A stretch of DNA of 64,000 nucleotides from Flavobacterium sp. N2270 (lineage in GTDB: Bacteria > Bacteroidota > Bacteroidia > Flavobacteriales > Flavobacteriaceae): the NCBI RefSeq assembly GCF_025947225.1, contig NZ_CP110005.1:744001-808000 (forward strand), written 5' to 3'. The position numbers and the translations under genes are program-made. Below, in pieces: positions 44,711 through 52,620 of this stretch. The notes beneath the pieces were generated by a model. That model was given only the letters and a program-made list of their open reading frames with translations, made no database searches and had not been told where the DNA came from. Within the stretch, counting starts at the first letter, position 1; the number at the start of each line of letters is the position of its first letter.

Positions 44711-45395
44711 ACAGCAAATAGATCGTTTATACGAATTTACACGCCAACATTATGTAGAATGGTATGATTTACAAACTGAGTTAGTAGATCATTTGGCTAA
44801 TTCTATAGAAACGCAATGGCAAGAAAACCCTAAAATAGACTTTGAAGACGCTTTACAAATTGAATTTAAAAAGTTTGGTGTTTTTGGGTTCATGGATGTG
44901 GTTGAAAAAAGGCAAGCTGCTTTAGGGAAAAAATACAACAAATTAATTTGGAAGCATTTTAAAGCTTTTTTTACGATACCAAAAATATTCCTCACCATCA
45001 CATTAGTATTTGGTCTATTTTGGCTCTTTAAACTCGTCTTTTTTTATGAAATTTTTACTGTAGCAATAATAGTTATTTTCTTTTTAACGATAGTTGCGCT
45101 AATTTTTGAACGAAAAAAGTTTAAAAAAAGAACCAAAAAAACAGGTAAAAAATGGATGTTTGAAGAAATAATTTCGGGTTATGGCTCTTTTTCTGCAATT
45201 TTAATGTTACCCATACATGTTTTTAATGGCTTTTCAAATAAAATTGATACTTTACCAAATGATTATGTGCTTTTTGGAATAAGCTTAATTTTAGTTGCTC
45301 TGTTTTTGTCTTCTTATATTGTAATTGTTATTATTCCATCAAAAGCTGAAGATTATCTAAAAGAAACGTATCCAGAATATGGGTTTGTAGAATAA
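44697..45395 (+). CDS. PadR-associated membrane protein, paralog 2 (HAAS-like N-terminus)
   Basis: A 232-residue paralog of the preceding protein. The N-terminus (MKLNKQQIDRLYEF, then DLQTELVDHLANSIETQW) repeats its pattern, followed by a basic stretch and four to five membrane helices. The ATG at 44697 is chosen because it aligns the two N-termini; it lies inside the end of the preceding gene. The gene closes the PadR operon and its stop touches a two-way terminator. The function is unknown; a membrane sensor that tethers PadR is one possibility. Confidence 0.82.
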   Translation: MKLNKQQIDRLYEFTRQHYVEWYDLQTELVDHLANSIETQWQENPKIDFEDALQIEFKKFGVFGFMDVVEKRQAALGKKYNKLIWKHFKAFFTIPKIFLTITLVFGLFWLFKLVFFYEIFTVAIIVIFFLTIVALIFERKKFKKRTKKTGKKWMFEEIISGYGSFSAILMLPIHVFNGFSNKIDTLPNDYVLFGISLILVALFLSSYIVIVIIPSKAEDYLKETYPEYGFVE

Positions 45396-45423
45396 AAAAG
45401 GACACGTAAAGTGTCCTTTTTTA
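45395..45423. terminator. Two-way terminator after the PadR operon
   Basis: A 12-bp perfect stem (AAAAAAGGACAC/GTGTCCTTTTTT) with a 5-base loop starts on the last base of the stop codon. It lies between convergent genes and has A- and T-runs on its two sides. Confidence 0.88.
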
Positions 45424-45434
45424 TTAAATATGTT

Positions 45435-45944
45435 TTACGAAAACAAGGCTTTTAATTCTGTTGCTTCACTCGGTTTCATTTTCCCTGCTAAAACTAAACT
45501 CAGTTGTTTTCTGCGTAAAGCAGCTTCAAATCGTTGTTTTTCAATATCGGTTTGTGGTACAACCGGAGGTACTGGAACCGGTCTTCCAGTTTCATCAACA
45601 GCTACAAATGTGTAAATGCCTTCGTTTGCTTTGTTTTTAATTCCAGATTCACGGTCTTCAATCCAAACATCTATGTATATTTCCATTGATGAATTGAAAG
45701 TTCTAGAAACTTTCGATTCTACCGTAACAACACTTCCTAGAGGAATGGCTCTGTTAAAAGCAACATGATTTACCGATGCCGTTACACAAATTCTTCTAGA
45801 ATGACGACGTGCAGTTATACTTGCAGCTCTATCCATTCGAGCTAATAATTCACCACCAAATAAATTATTTAATGGATTGGTTTCACCAGGTAAAACTAAA
45901 TCAGTTAAAGTAGTAAGAGAATCAGAAGAGAATTTTGCTTCCAT
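45435..45944 (-). CDS. Acyl-CoA thioesterase, hotdog fold (YciA-like)
   Basis: A 169-residue single-hotdog thioesterase that hydrolyses acyl-CoA to free acid and CoA. NNLFGGELLARMDRAASITARRHSR is the typical hotdog helix region (cited by NLFGGELLARMD), followed by VNHVAFNRAIPLGSVVTVESKV and a C-terminal helical tail unlike short YciA proteins. The ATG at 45944 is preferred to an upstream TTG at 45971. It lies downstream of the SPOR-domain gene but is separated from it by that gene's terminator. Confidence 0.9.
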   Translation of the reverse strand: MEAKFSSDSLTTLTDLVLPGETNPLNNLFGGELLARMDRAASITARRHSRRICVTASVNHVAFNRAIPLGSVVTVESKVSRTFNSSMEIYIDVWIEDRESGIKNKANEGIYTFVAVDETGRPVPVPPVVPQTDIEKQRFEAALRRKQLSLVLAGKMKPSEATELKALFS

Positions 45945-45988
45945 TTGTTTTTTTACAAAGGTAAGAACCAAAGAAATAATAAGACATA

Positions 45989-46015
45989 AAAAAATCCCAA
46001 ATTTTGGGATTTTTT
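45989..46015 (-). terminator. Intrinsic terminator of the HU/SPOR gene
   Basis: A 13-bp perfect stem (AAAAAATCCCAAA/TTTGGGATTTTTT) with a one-base centre lies 1 base beyond the stop of the minus-strand SPOR gene. It separates that gene from the thioesterase gene. Confidence 0.8.
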
Positions 46016-46016
46016 G

Positions 46017-46946
46017 TTATTCAATTAAAAGCCAAGCTTCAGTATTTTGTTCGGTTTGTATTTTTTGTTTTGCCAATTGCGCTTCTTCGAGAGAAGAGTA
46101 ACTTTCATAAGCAACAGGAATTAAACCCGATTTATTTTTTTCTAAAAGGCGAGCAGAAAAACCTTTTTCTTTTAAGTTGTTTAATGTTGTTTGAGCATTT
46201 TCTTCATTTCTAAAAGCTCCGGCCACAATATGATAAGGCTTTAACTCTTCTTTTACGGGCAGTTCAACCGTACTTAACGGATTGCTTATGAAAAAAGTAG
46301 CTTCTTGTATTTTGTGATTAACTTTTTCTTGTACTTGTTTTTCAACGAATAAAGTTTGATTAGCAACTTGCTGATCATTGTACATTTTGTATCCAACAGT
46401 TCCTAAGCCTAAAAAAAGAACAATTGAAGCTGCGTATTTCACAAAACTATAATTGTTTTTTCTTTCAGGAGTAAAAATAATTGGAGCTTTTTCTTCAAGT
46501 TCTTCTACTTGAGTTTTTAACTGTTCTCTTGTAATAAGAGGCGAAACAAAGCTTGTTAACCCAAAAGATGAGGTTAGGTAATTTACATCTTCATAAGGTT
46601 CAAAAACCCAATTTAAATCTGCATTTGTAGAAATTTCACCAATTTTAGCTAAAACCACTTTTTCTCTTTGTTCCAAAGATGTGATCCATTTTGAAACTTG
46701 AAAAGCAATAACTTCAGAAGCTTTCTCAAAGCTAATGTTTTCTTGTAATGCAATATGATTAGCTAATAGTCCATCGTTATTTTTAACGTTTGGATTAAAA
46801 GTTATTTTTTTCTTTGGCGGATTAAATGTGCTAGCACTTCCAGCAACTTTAGCAGATTCTAGTTCGCTAATAAAAGCACCAAAACCCGGTAAGGTAACGC
46901 ATTGAAATCTATATAATAATGCTGCTATGTGTTTTTCTATCATCAT
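46017..46946 (-). CDS. HU-CCDC81/SPOR domain protein
   Basis: A 309-residue cell-envelope protein. The N-terminus has two HU/CCDC81-like domains (IEKHIAALLYRFQCVTLPGFGAF, then NFDGLLANHIA-like and ISFEKASEVIAFQV segments; about residues 1-120). One membrane helix lies near residue 180 (AASIVLFLGLGTVGYKM). A C-terminal periplasmic SPOR domain (about 235-309: YHIVAGAFRNEENAQTTLNNL) would bind denuded peptidoglycan glycan strands at the division site. The layout is common in Bacteroidota. A TAACTTTG -7 box starts only 4 bases before the first ATG. Confidence 0.9.
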   Translation of the reverse strand: MMIEKHIAALLYRFQCVTLPGFGAFISELESAKVAGSASTFNPPKKKITFNPNVKNNDGLLANHIALQENISFEKASEVIAFQVSKWITSLEQREKVVLAKIGEISTNADLNWVFEPYEDVNYLTSSFGLTSFVSPLITREQLKTQVEELEEKAPIIFTPERKNNYSFVKYAASIVLFLGLGTVGYKMYNDQQVANQTLFVEKQVQEKVNHKIQEATFFISNPLSTVELPVKEELKPYHIVAGAFRNEENAQTTLNNLKEKGFSARLLEKNKSGLIPVAYESYSSLEEAQLAKQKIQTEQNTEAWLLIE

Positions 46947-46950
46947 AAGG

Positions 46951-46979
46951 CAAAGTTAACTAAACAAGAACAATTGCAA
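46951..46979 (-). promoter_or_regulatory. -33/-7 promoter of the HU/SPOR gene
   Basis: On the minus strand TTG (46977-46979) and TAACTTTG (46951-46958) are 18 bases apart. Transcription would start at or within a few bases of the ATG at 46946, which suggests a leaderless or nearly leaderless mRNA. Confidence 0.5.
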
Positions 46980-47090
46980 AATTTTATCAACAAATTTTAT
47001 TAACAATTGCAAAATGTATTTTTAAGGGAGTGTTTTTTTTAAAAAGTAACTTTTCTGACATTTATCATAAAATATTTAATTAGAAGTAAA

Positions 47091-47098
47091 TACATTTG
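47091..47098 (+). promoter_or_regulatory. -7 box of the cytochrome c gene
   Basis: TACATTTG, 21 bases before the ATG at 47120, matches TAnnTTTG. Confidence 0.5.
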
Positions 47099-47119
47099 AA
47101 GGAATAAATAATTAGCATT

Positions 47120-47548
47120 ATGAAAGTATTTAAAACAAGTTTGTTGGCAATTGCAATGTTAGCAATTGTTAGTTGTTCAGATAAGAAAAAGGAAGAGCCT
47201 TTTGGAAAAATTGAAACTACTGAGGAAGTTACTACTACTAACGAAGCTACAGAAAATATTTCTGATGGCGATTTAGCAATAGTAAATAAGGGAAAAGAAA
47301 TTTTTGAAGGAAAAGGAACTTGTGTAGCTTGCCATCAACCATCTACAAAAGTTGTTGGACCAAGTTTAAAAGAAATTTCAGGTATTTATAAAGAGAAAAA
47401 CTCCAGCATTGTAACCTTTTTAAAAGGAGAAGGAGAAGCAATTGTAGACCCGTCTCAATATGAAGTAATGAAAGCAAATTTTGCTATTACTAAAGCTATG
47501 AGTGATGAAGAATTACAATCATTAGAAGCGTATATTCATAGTTTTTAA
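47120..47548 (+). CDS. Lipoprotein c-type cytochrome
   Basis: A 142-residue membrane-anchored monohaem cytochrome c for periplasmic electron transfer. The signal ends in IVSC (lipobox Cys at residue 19), followed by an acidic Thr/Glu linker. CVACH is the haem-binding CxxCH, preceded by KGKEIFEGKGT, and Met residues in EVMKANF and KAMSDEEL are candidates for the axial ligand. It is a single gene; the convergent response regulator ends 6 bases away with no terminator between them. Confidence 0.93.
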   Translation: MKVFKTSLLAIAMLAIVSCSDKKKEEPFGKIETTEEVTTTNEATENISDGDLAIVNKGKEIFEGKGTCVACHQPSTKVVGPSLKEISGIYKEKNSSIVTFLKGEGEAIVDPSQYEVMKANFAITKAMSDEELQSLEAYIHSF

Positions 47549-47554
47549 TGACAT

Positions 47555-48238
47555 TTATTCAATAATTAGTTTAAAGCCCACGCGAGGAATGTTTTCAATT
47601 CTTACGTGGGTTTCGTCTTTAAATATTTTTCTTAATCTTGAAATAAAAACATCTAAACTTCTTCCTGAAAAGTAATCATCATTTCCCCATAAAGTATTTA
47701 GAATTTTCTCTCTTTTTAAAACACTATTAGCATTGTCTAGAAATAATTTTAAGAGTGTTGTCTCTCGTTCTGTAAGTGTTATTTTTTTAGTTCCAGTTTT
47801 TAATAAAAAATTTTCAGGTTCGAAAATAAACGAGCCTATATTATAGTTTTGATGAGTTCCAATACTGTTTTTTTGACTTCTGTTTAAGAATATTTCAATT
47901 TTTAAAATAAGTTCTTCAATAGAATAGGGTTTTATTAAATAATCATCTGCGCCAAGTTTTAATCCGTTAATTTTATCTTCTTTTAATGTTTTTGCTGATA
48001 AAAAAATAATTGGAATTTCTTCATTTCTTTTTCTAATTGCTGATACAATTTCAAAGCCATCCATGTCTGGTAACATAATGTCTAATACACATAAATCAAA
48101 ATCAGAATTACAAAATAATTCAAAAGCTTCTTTTCCGTTATTAGAATGGGTGACATCAAAATGTTGCTCTAGATTATCTGCTGTTAAAAAAGCTAGAGTT
48201 TCATCATCTTCAACATATAAAATCTTTTTCTTATTCAT
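47555..48238 (-). CDS. OmpR/PhoB-type response regulator
   Basis: A 227-residue two-component response regulator. The receiver domain has the acidic pair E10-D11-D12, the phosphorylation site D53 in VLDIMLPDMDG, the S/T and K residues in FLSAKTLKED and LIKPYSIEEL; a C-terminal winged helix (ITLTERETTLLKLF, SGRSLDVFISRLRKI) binds DNA. The ATG at 48238 is chosen over a longer frame. It overlaps the end of the histidine kinase gene by 8 bases, so the kinase comes first and both are coupled. The targets are unknown. Confidence 0.95.
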   Translation of the reverse strand: MNKKKILYVEDDETLAFLTADNLEQHFDVTHSNNGKEAFELFCNSDFDLCVLDIMLPDMDGFEIVSAIRKRNEEIPIIFLSAKTLKEDKINGLKLGADDYLIKPYSIEELILKIEIFLNRSQKNSIGTHQNYNIGSFIFEPENFLLKTGTKKITLTERETTLLKLFLDNANSVLKREKILNTLWGNDDYFSGRSLDVFISRLRKIFKDETHVRIENIPRVGFKLIIE

Positions 48239-49499
48239 AAATGTCTTTTTTTGGAATTTCAATTACAGCTAACAAACCATTATTTTTGTTTGATAATTTT
48301 ATTTTCCAGTTATGTAATTCACATATTTTTTTAACATAAGCTAATCCAATTCCAAACCCTTCAATGTCCTTATTGTTTTTTCGAGCAACCCTGTAAAACT
48401 TATCAAAAACAAAAGGCAGGTCTTTTTCAGGAATTCCTGGCCCGTTATCACTTATAGTTAAGTTGTAGTTTTTATCGGTTTCAAAAAAATTAATTTCTAT
48501 AACTGTTTTTTCAATTGAATATTTTGCTGCATTATCTAATAAATTAAACAATAAATTATAAAAATGAAATTCATCGGCATTTATTAAATAATTTTTTTGA
48601 AACAAAATCTTAAAGACAACTTCTTTTTGATGCTTGAGTTCAATATTTTCTTTAATTAAATCTAAGTTTTTAAGAATTTCCACTTTACTTTTTTGAAGTT
48701 CTATAGAGTTATTACTAGATTTCGCAACAGTTAAAATATTCTCAATATGTTCGTTTAGTTTAGCACTTTGATTAATGATAATCTCAATGTATTTTGATAG
48801 TTTAGGATTTTCAATTATTTCTTTTTGTTTTTTTGCATAGTTTGAAGCTATTAATATTGAAGCTAACGGTGTTTTAAATTCATGCGTCATATTATTAATA
48901 AAATCATTTTGTAGTTCAGTGTATTGTTTTTGCTTTAAGAGTAAAATTACCGAATAAACATAAATGATAAGTACAATAAAAAGAACAAAACTATATGCCC
49001 AATATTTATATAAACTACTGAATAGATTTTCGCTTAAGTTTGGAAATCTTAGTGCAAAATAATAAATTAATTCATCGTTTTTTGTAAAACAATCTTCGCA
49101 CTTATTGTCAGATTCTCCTTTCGTTGAAATATAATTTCCATAAACCATTTTGTTTGTTCCACAATCGTAAATGGCATATTCAAAGTCAAGGTCGAGTTTT
49201 ACTTTTGCAAATTCAGTTTTTAAATAATGTTCTAATATTACGTTTTCAAAAACATTTTGGACATTAACAATGTAATAATTTGAGGAAGTTTTTTTAATAA
49301 AATCAACATGTGGTAAATCATTATTATTATCAGCATAAATTCTAGAAACAACTTTAAGTAATGAAGAATGAATTTTATCTTCAATTTCTCTTTTTTCAAA
49401 TAAATAAGCTTGATTTAATAAAAACAATTGCATTACCATTGTACCTATAATGGCAAGAAAACCTATAATAATTACTATATTTAGTTTGTTTAATTTCAT
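48231..49499 (-). CDS. Sensor histidine kinase
   Basis: A 422-residue membrane histidine kinase, partner of the response regulator just downstream. One helix at residues 8-30 and a second near 165-187 enclose a periplasmic sensor region of about 135 residues with four cysteines (DCGTNK, KCEDCF). The H-box is MTHEFKTPLAS with H206, followed by the N-box NLLFNLLDNAAKYS, the G1 box ISDNGPGIP, an F box and the G2 box GFGIGLAYV. The sensor cysteines suggest redox or metal sensing, which is inference. Confidence 0.94.
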   Translation of the reverse strand: MKLNKLNIVIIIGFLAIIGTMVMQLFLLNQAYLFEKREIEDKIHSSLLKVVSRIYADNNNDLPHVDFIKKTSSNYYIVNVQNVFENVILEHYLKTEFAKVKLDLDFEYAIYDCGTNKMVYGNYISTKGESDNKCEDCFTKNDELIYYFALRFPNLSENLFSSLYKYWAYSFVLFIVLIIYVYSVILLLKQKQYTELQNDFINNMTHEFKTPLASILIASNYAKKQKEIIENPKLSKYIEIIINQSAKLNEHIENILTVAKSSNNSIELQKSKVEILKNLDLIKENIELKHQKEVVFKILFQKNYLINADEFHFYNLLFNLLDNAAKYSIEKTVIEINFFETDKNYNLTISDNGPGIPEKDLPFVFDKFYRVARKNNKDIEGFGIGLAYVKKICELHNWKIKLSNKNNGLLAVIEIPKKDIYE

Positions 49500-49570
49500 T
49501 TTTATTTACCGTTAACATGTCATTAACAACAATTAATGAATGCTTAACAACAAAACTACTATTTACTTAT

Positions 49571-49578
49571 TAGATTTG
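49571..49578 (+). promoter_or_regulatory. -7 box of the DUF1573 gene
   Basis: TAGATTTG, 35 bases before the ATG at 49614, matches TAnnTTTG. Confidence 0.4.
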
Positions 49579-49613
49579 CTTATCAAAATTATAAAAAAAC
49601 AAAAAATTATATC

Positions 49614-50039
49614 ATGAAAACATTAAAAGTAACAATTGCAGCCTTATTTATATCGGCTTTGTCTTTTGCTCAAGCTCCAACAACACAAGAAGCAAAAGCT
49701 CTTGTAACAAATCAATCAGCACCTGCAACTATTTCTTCTATGAAATGGGTTAGTGAAACACACGATTTTGGAGATATTGAAAAAGGTAAACCAGTAACTT
49801 ATGAATTTACTTTTACTAATACATCAAAAGAAACGGTTTTGCTAACTAATGTAAAACCATCTTGTGGTTGTACTGCTGCAAATTATACAAAAACTCCAAT
49901 TAAACCAGGAGAAAAAGGAACAGTTGAAGCTACTTATAATGCAGCTGCACCAGGAAATTTTCACAAAACAATTACTGTAACTACAAATGAAGAAGGGGCT
50001 GCGCCAAAGGTTCTTATTATCAAAGGTTCTGTAAAATAA
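49614..50039 (+). CDS. Exported DUF1573 protein
   Basis: A 141-residue secreted protein: signal peptide (residues 1-19, ending SFAQ), then an Ig-like DUF1573 domain with HDFGDIEKGKPVTYEFTFTN and the conserved NVKPSCGCTAANY cysteines, followed by PIKPGEKGTVEATYN. The family is widespread in Bacteroidota envelopes and resembles ASH/PapD-like sandwich domains; its function is not known. It is a single gene with its own -7 box and terminator. Confidence 0.92.
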   Translation: MKTLKVTIAALFISALSFAQAPTTQEAKALVTNQSAPATISSMKWVSETHDFGDIEKGKPVTYEFTFTNTSKETVLLTNVKPSCGCTAANYTKTPIKPGEKGTVEATYNAAAPGNFHKTITVTTNEEGAAPKVLIIKGSVK

Positions 50040-50075
50040 AAATATATTAATTCAACTATTACATCTTAAGGTTAG

Positions 50076-50106
50076 AAAACCACTCATTTTTGAGTGGTTT
50101 TTTTTA
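50076..50106 (+). terminator. Intrinsic terminator of the DUF1573 gene
   Basis: An 11-bp perfect stem AAAACCACTCA/TGAGTGGTTTT with a TTTT loop is followed by a run of T. The MGMT gene begins 11 bases later. Confidence 0.88.
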
Positions 50107-50116
50107 TATTTATAAA

Positions 50117-50587
50117 ATGGAAACAGTTTTTATAAATACACCACTAGGAACCGCAAAAATTAAAGGTGATGAAAATGGGGTTTGTCTTATTTCAGTTCTA
50201 CAAGAAGGTGAAATTTCTAAAACAATCCCTTTAGAGTTGAAGTCTGCAGTTAAAGAAATAAATGAATATTTTGAAGGCAATAGAAAGAAATTTACTTTTT
50301 TAATGAATCCAAAAGGAACTGATTTCCAAAAAAAAGTATGGAAAGCACTTTTAGAAATTCCTTATGGAAAAACGATCTCTTATCTAGATTTATCTAAACA
50401 ATTAGGCGATGTAAAAGCAATTAGAGCAGTAGCTTCTGCAAATGGCAAAAATCCACTTTGGATAGTTGTACCATGTCATAGAGTAATTGGTTCAGATGGT
50501 TCTTTAACAGGTTACGCAGGCGGACTTTGGCGTAAGAAATGGCTTATTGATCATGAAAATCCGCTTAAACAACAAACTCTTTTCTAA
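50117..50587 (+). CDS. ogt: Methylated-DNA-protein cysteine methyltransferase
   Basis: Suicide DNA-repair protein that takes alkyl groups from O6-alkylguanine. The 156-residue protein has a short N-terminal RNase H-like part and the C-terminal DNA-binding domain FQKKVWKALLEIPYGKTISY, RAVASANGKNP and the active site VVPCHRVIG with acceptor C120. The ATG at 50117 gives the usual length; a frame from 50090 begins inside the preceding terminator. It is probably transcribed from its own weak promoter or by readthrough. Confidence 0.94.
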   Translation: METVFINTPLGTAKIKGDENGVCLISVLQEGEISKTIPLELKSAVKEINEYFEGNRKKFTFLMNPKGTDFQKKVWKALLEIPYGKTISYLDLSKQLGDVKAIRAVASANGKNPLWIVVPCHRVIGSDGSLTGYAGGLWRKKWLIDHENPLKQQTLF

Positions 50588-50645
50588 AACTCTTTTAAAA
50601 ATATTCTTTTTTCTTACTTTTATATCACATTCTTAAAATGAAAAC

Positions 50646-51812
50646 ATGAAGTTTCTAAAAGGTTTTTTCAAATGGCTCGCCATAGTATTAGTATCTATAA
50701 TTATCTTAATGTATATTTTCGATGTAGATTACTTACTTCGAGCGGTAAAAACAATTTATTTTAAAGGCTATACCACAGCTTTTTTAGAAGATTATAAAGA
50801 TTTCCCTAATAGAGCAATTAAAAAGGGAACTGCTCAACCTTGGGCACTAGCCAAAGATTATAATTCAATAGAAGCTACTTCAACTTTAGAAAAAACACAT
50901 AAAGAACTGCAAACGGCAGCTTTTTTAATTATTCAAAACGATAGTGTTTTTCACGAAAGTTATTTTGATGGTTATAACAAAGATTCAAAATCTAATTCTT
51001 TTTCAATGGCAAAAAGTGTGATTACCATGGCACTTGGTAAAGCTATAATGGAAGGAAAAATTAAAAGTTTGGATCAAAAAGTAATCGACTTTATTCCTGA
51101 GTTAAAAGGCGAATTTGCAAAAGAAGTTACCGTTGGCGATTTATCTTCAATGGCTTCAGGATTAAATTGGGATGAGCAATATTACAGTCCACTTTCTATT
51201 GTTACGCGTGCTTATTTTGATGACGATTTAAAGAAAGTAATGCTTGGTTTAGAAATCAATAAAAAACCAGGACAATCTTTTAAATATTTAAGCGGTGCAA
51301 CACAATTGTTAGCCATGTGTATTGAAAAAGCAACTGGTGAATATGTTTCAGATTATGTTTCTAAATACTTTTGGCAACCAATGGGAGCAGAAAACGAAGC
51401 GCTTTGGCAATTAGATCATGAACCGGATGGAATTGAAAAAGCCTATTGTTGTATTGCAAGTAATGCGCGCGATTTTGCTCGTTTTGGAAAACTGTATTTA
51501 AATAATGGAAATTGGAACGGACAACAAATTTTAGACTCAACGTTTATTAAAAAATGCATTACGCCTCGTTTCGCTGAAAGTCCACAATATGGATATGGCT
51601 GGTGGTTACATGCTATAAAAGGCAAAGACTTATTTTATATGCGCGGTCATCTAGGTCAGTTTGTAATTGTTATTCCTCAAGATAATTTAATTATTGTTCG
51701 TCTAGGGCATTTAAAAGGATTGCAAACAGAAACTGATCCGCACAGCAATGATTTATATGTTTATGTAGAAGAAGCGTATAAGATGTTAGAAAAAAGAAAA
51801 ACAACTCATTAA
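50646..51812 (+). CDS. Membrane-anchored serine hydrolase (class C beta-lactamase/NylB fold)
   Basis: A 388-residue serine hydrolase of the beta-lactamase fold. An N-terminal membrane helix at about residues 8-26 anchors it. The catalytic SxxK is SMAK at residues 120-123, followed by a YLSG segment in place of the YxN motif and a HLGQF region late in the chain. It resembles 6-aminohexanoate-dimer hydrolase and esterase EstB-type proteins more than true beta-lactamases; the substrate is unknown. The exonuclease gene starts 8 bases after its stop. Confidence 0.88.
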   Translation: MKFLKGFFKWLAIVLVSIIILMYIFDVDYLLRAVKTIYFKGYTTAFLEDYKDFPNRAIKKGTAQPWALAKDYNSIEATSTLEKTHKELQTAAFLIIQNDSVFHESYFDGYNKDSKSNSFSMAKSVITMALGKAIMEGKIKSLDQKVIDFIPELKGEFAKEVTVGDLSSMASGLNWDEQYYSPLSIVTRAYFDDDLKKVMLGLEINKKPGQSFKYLSGATQLLAMCIEKATGEYVSDYVSKYFWQPMGAENEALWQLDHEPDGIEKAYCCIASNARDFARFGKLYLNNGNWNGQQILDSTFIKKCITPRFAESPQYGYGWWLHAIKGKDLFYMRGHLGQFVIVIPQDNLIIVRLGHLKGLQTETDPHSNDLYVYVEEAYKMLEKRKTTH

Positions 51813-51820
51813 TTAATTAT

Positions 51821-52534
51821 ATGATTGAAAAAATTAACCTTAACAATATTCTATTTTTAGATATTGAAACGGTTCCTGAGTATGATTCATATTTAGGAAT
51901 GGATGAAGAAACCAAAAAACTTTGGGAAAATAAAACACAATACCAGCGTCGTGATGAGGTTACAGCCGAAGATTTTTATGAACGTGCTGGTATCTGGGCT
52001 GAATTTGGGAAAATCATTACTATTTCAGTGGGTTATTTTGTCAATAAAGCAGATGTTAGAAATTTTAGAGTCACTAGTTTTTGGGGTGAAGAAAAGAAAA
52101 TTCTTCAAGATTTCTCTAATTTATTGAACCAACATTTTAATGGTGCGCAACATGTTTTATGCGGACATAATGCAAAGGAATTTGACATTCCGTTTATTGC
52201 CAGAAGAATGATTATCAATTCGGTTGCCTTGCCGGATAAGTTGAATTTATTTGGAAAAAAACCTTGGGAAGTTCCACATTTAGATACTTTAGAATTGTGG
52301 AAATTTGGTGATTACAAACATTTTACTTCGCTAAAATTATTAACGAAAGTATTAGGTGTTCCTTCTCCAAAAGGAGATATTGATGGTAGCGAAGTGGCTC
52401 GAGTTTTTTATATTGAAAACGATATCGATAGAATTATAACCTACTGCGAAAAAGACGTTATTGCAGTGGCACAAGTTTTTCTCCGTTTTAGAAGAGAAGA
52501 GCTTTTAATTGACGATGAAATAATTCATGTATAA
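51821..52534 (+). CDS. PolB-like 3'-5' exonuclease (DEDDy)
   Basis: A 237-residue DnaQ-fold exonuclease related to the proofreading domain of DNA polymerase B. Exo I is FLDIETVPE (metal-binding D and E), Exo II is CGHNAKEFDIPFI, and Exo III is YCEKD, giving the Y..xD DEDDy pattern. KLLTKVLGVPSPKGDIDGS is family-typical. Members occur in Bacteroidota as stand-alone proteins whose DNA or RNA target is not known. It follows the serine hydrolase by 8 bases. Confidence 0.92.
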   Translation: MIEKINLNNILFLDIETVPEYDSYLGMDEETKKLWENKTQYQRRDEVTAEDFYERAGIWAEFGKIITISVGYFVNKADVRNFRVTSFWGEEKKILQDFSNLLNQHFNGAQHVLCGHNAKEFDIPFIARRMIINSVALPDKLNLFGKKPWEVPHLDTLELWKFGDYKHFTSLKLLTKVLGVPSPKGDIDGSEVARVFYIENDIDRIITYCEKDVIAVAQVFLRFRREELLIDDEIIHV

Positions 52535-52570
52535 ATTTCAAAACACTTTGTTTAAAAAATAAATGGCTTA

Positions 52571-52602
52571 GTGAACTTAGTTTTTATCTTTGTGAACCTA
52601 GT
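52571..52602 (+). repeat. Two 11-bp direct repeats flanking a -7 box
   Basis: GTGAACTTAGT (52571-52581) and GTGAACCTAGT (52592-52602) differ at one base and are 21 bp apart start to start, two helical turns. TATCTTTG, a TAnnTTTG -7 box, lies between them at 52585-52592. Confidence 0.7.
52585..52592 (+). promoter_or_regulatory. -7 box of the nucleoside-recognition gene
   Basis: TATCTTTG, 28 bases before the ATG at 52621, matches TAnnTTTG. It lies between two near-identical 11-mers that could be a regulator site. Confidence 0.5.
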
Positions 52603-52620
52603 GGTTAAAAAATTCAAATT

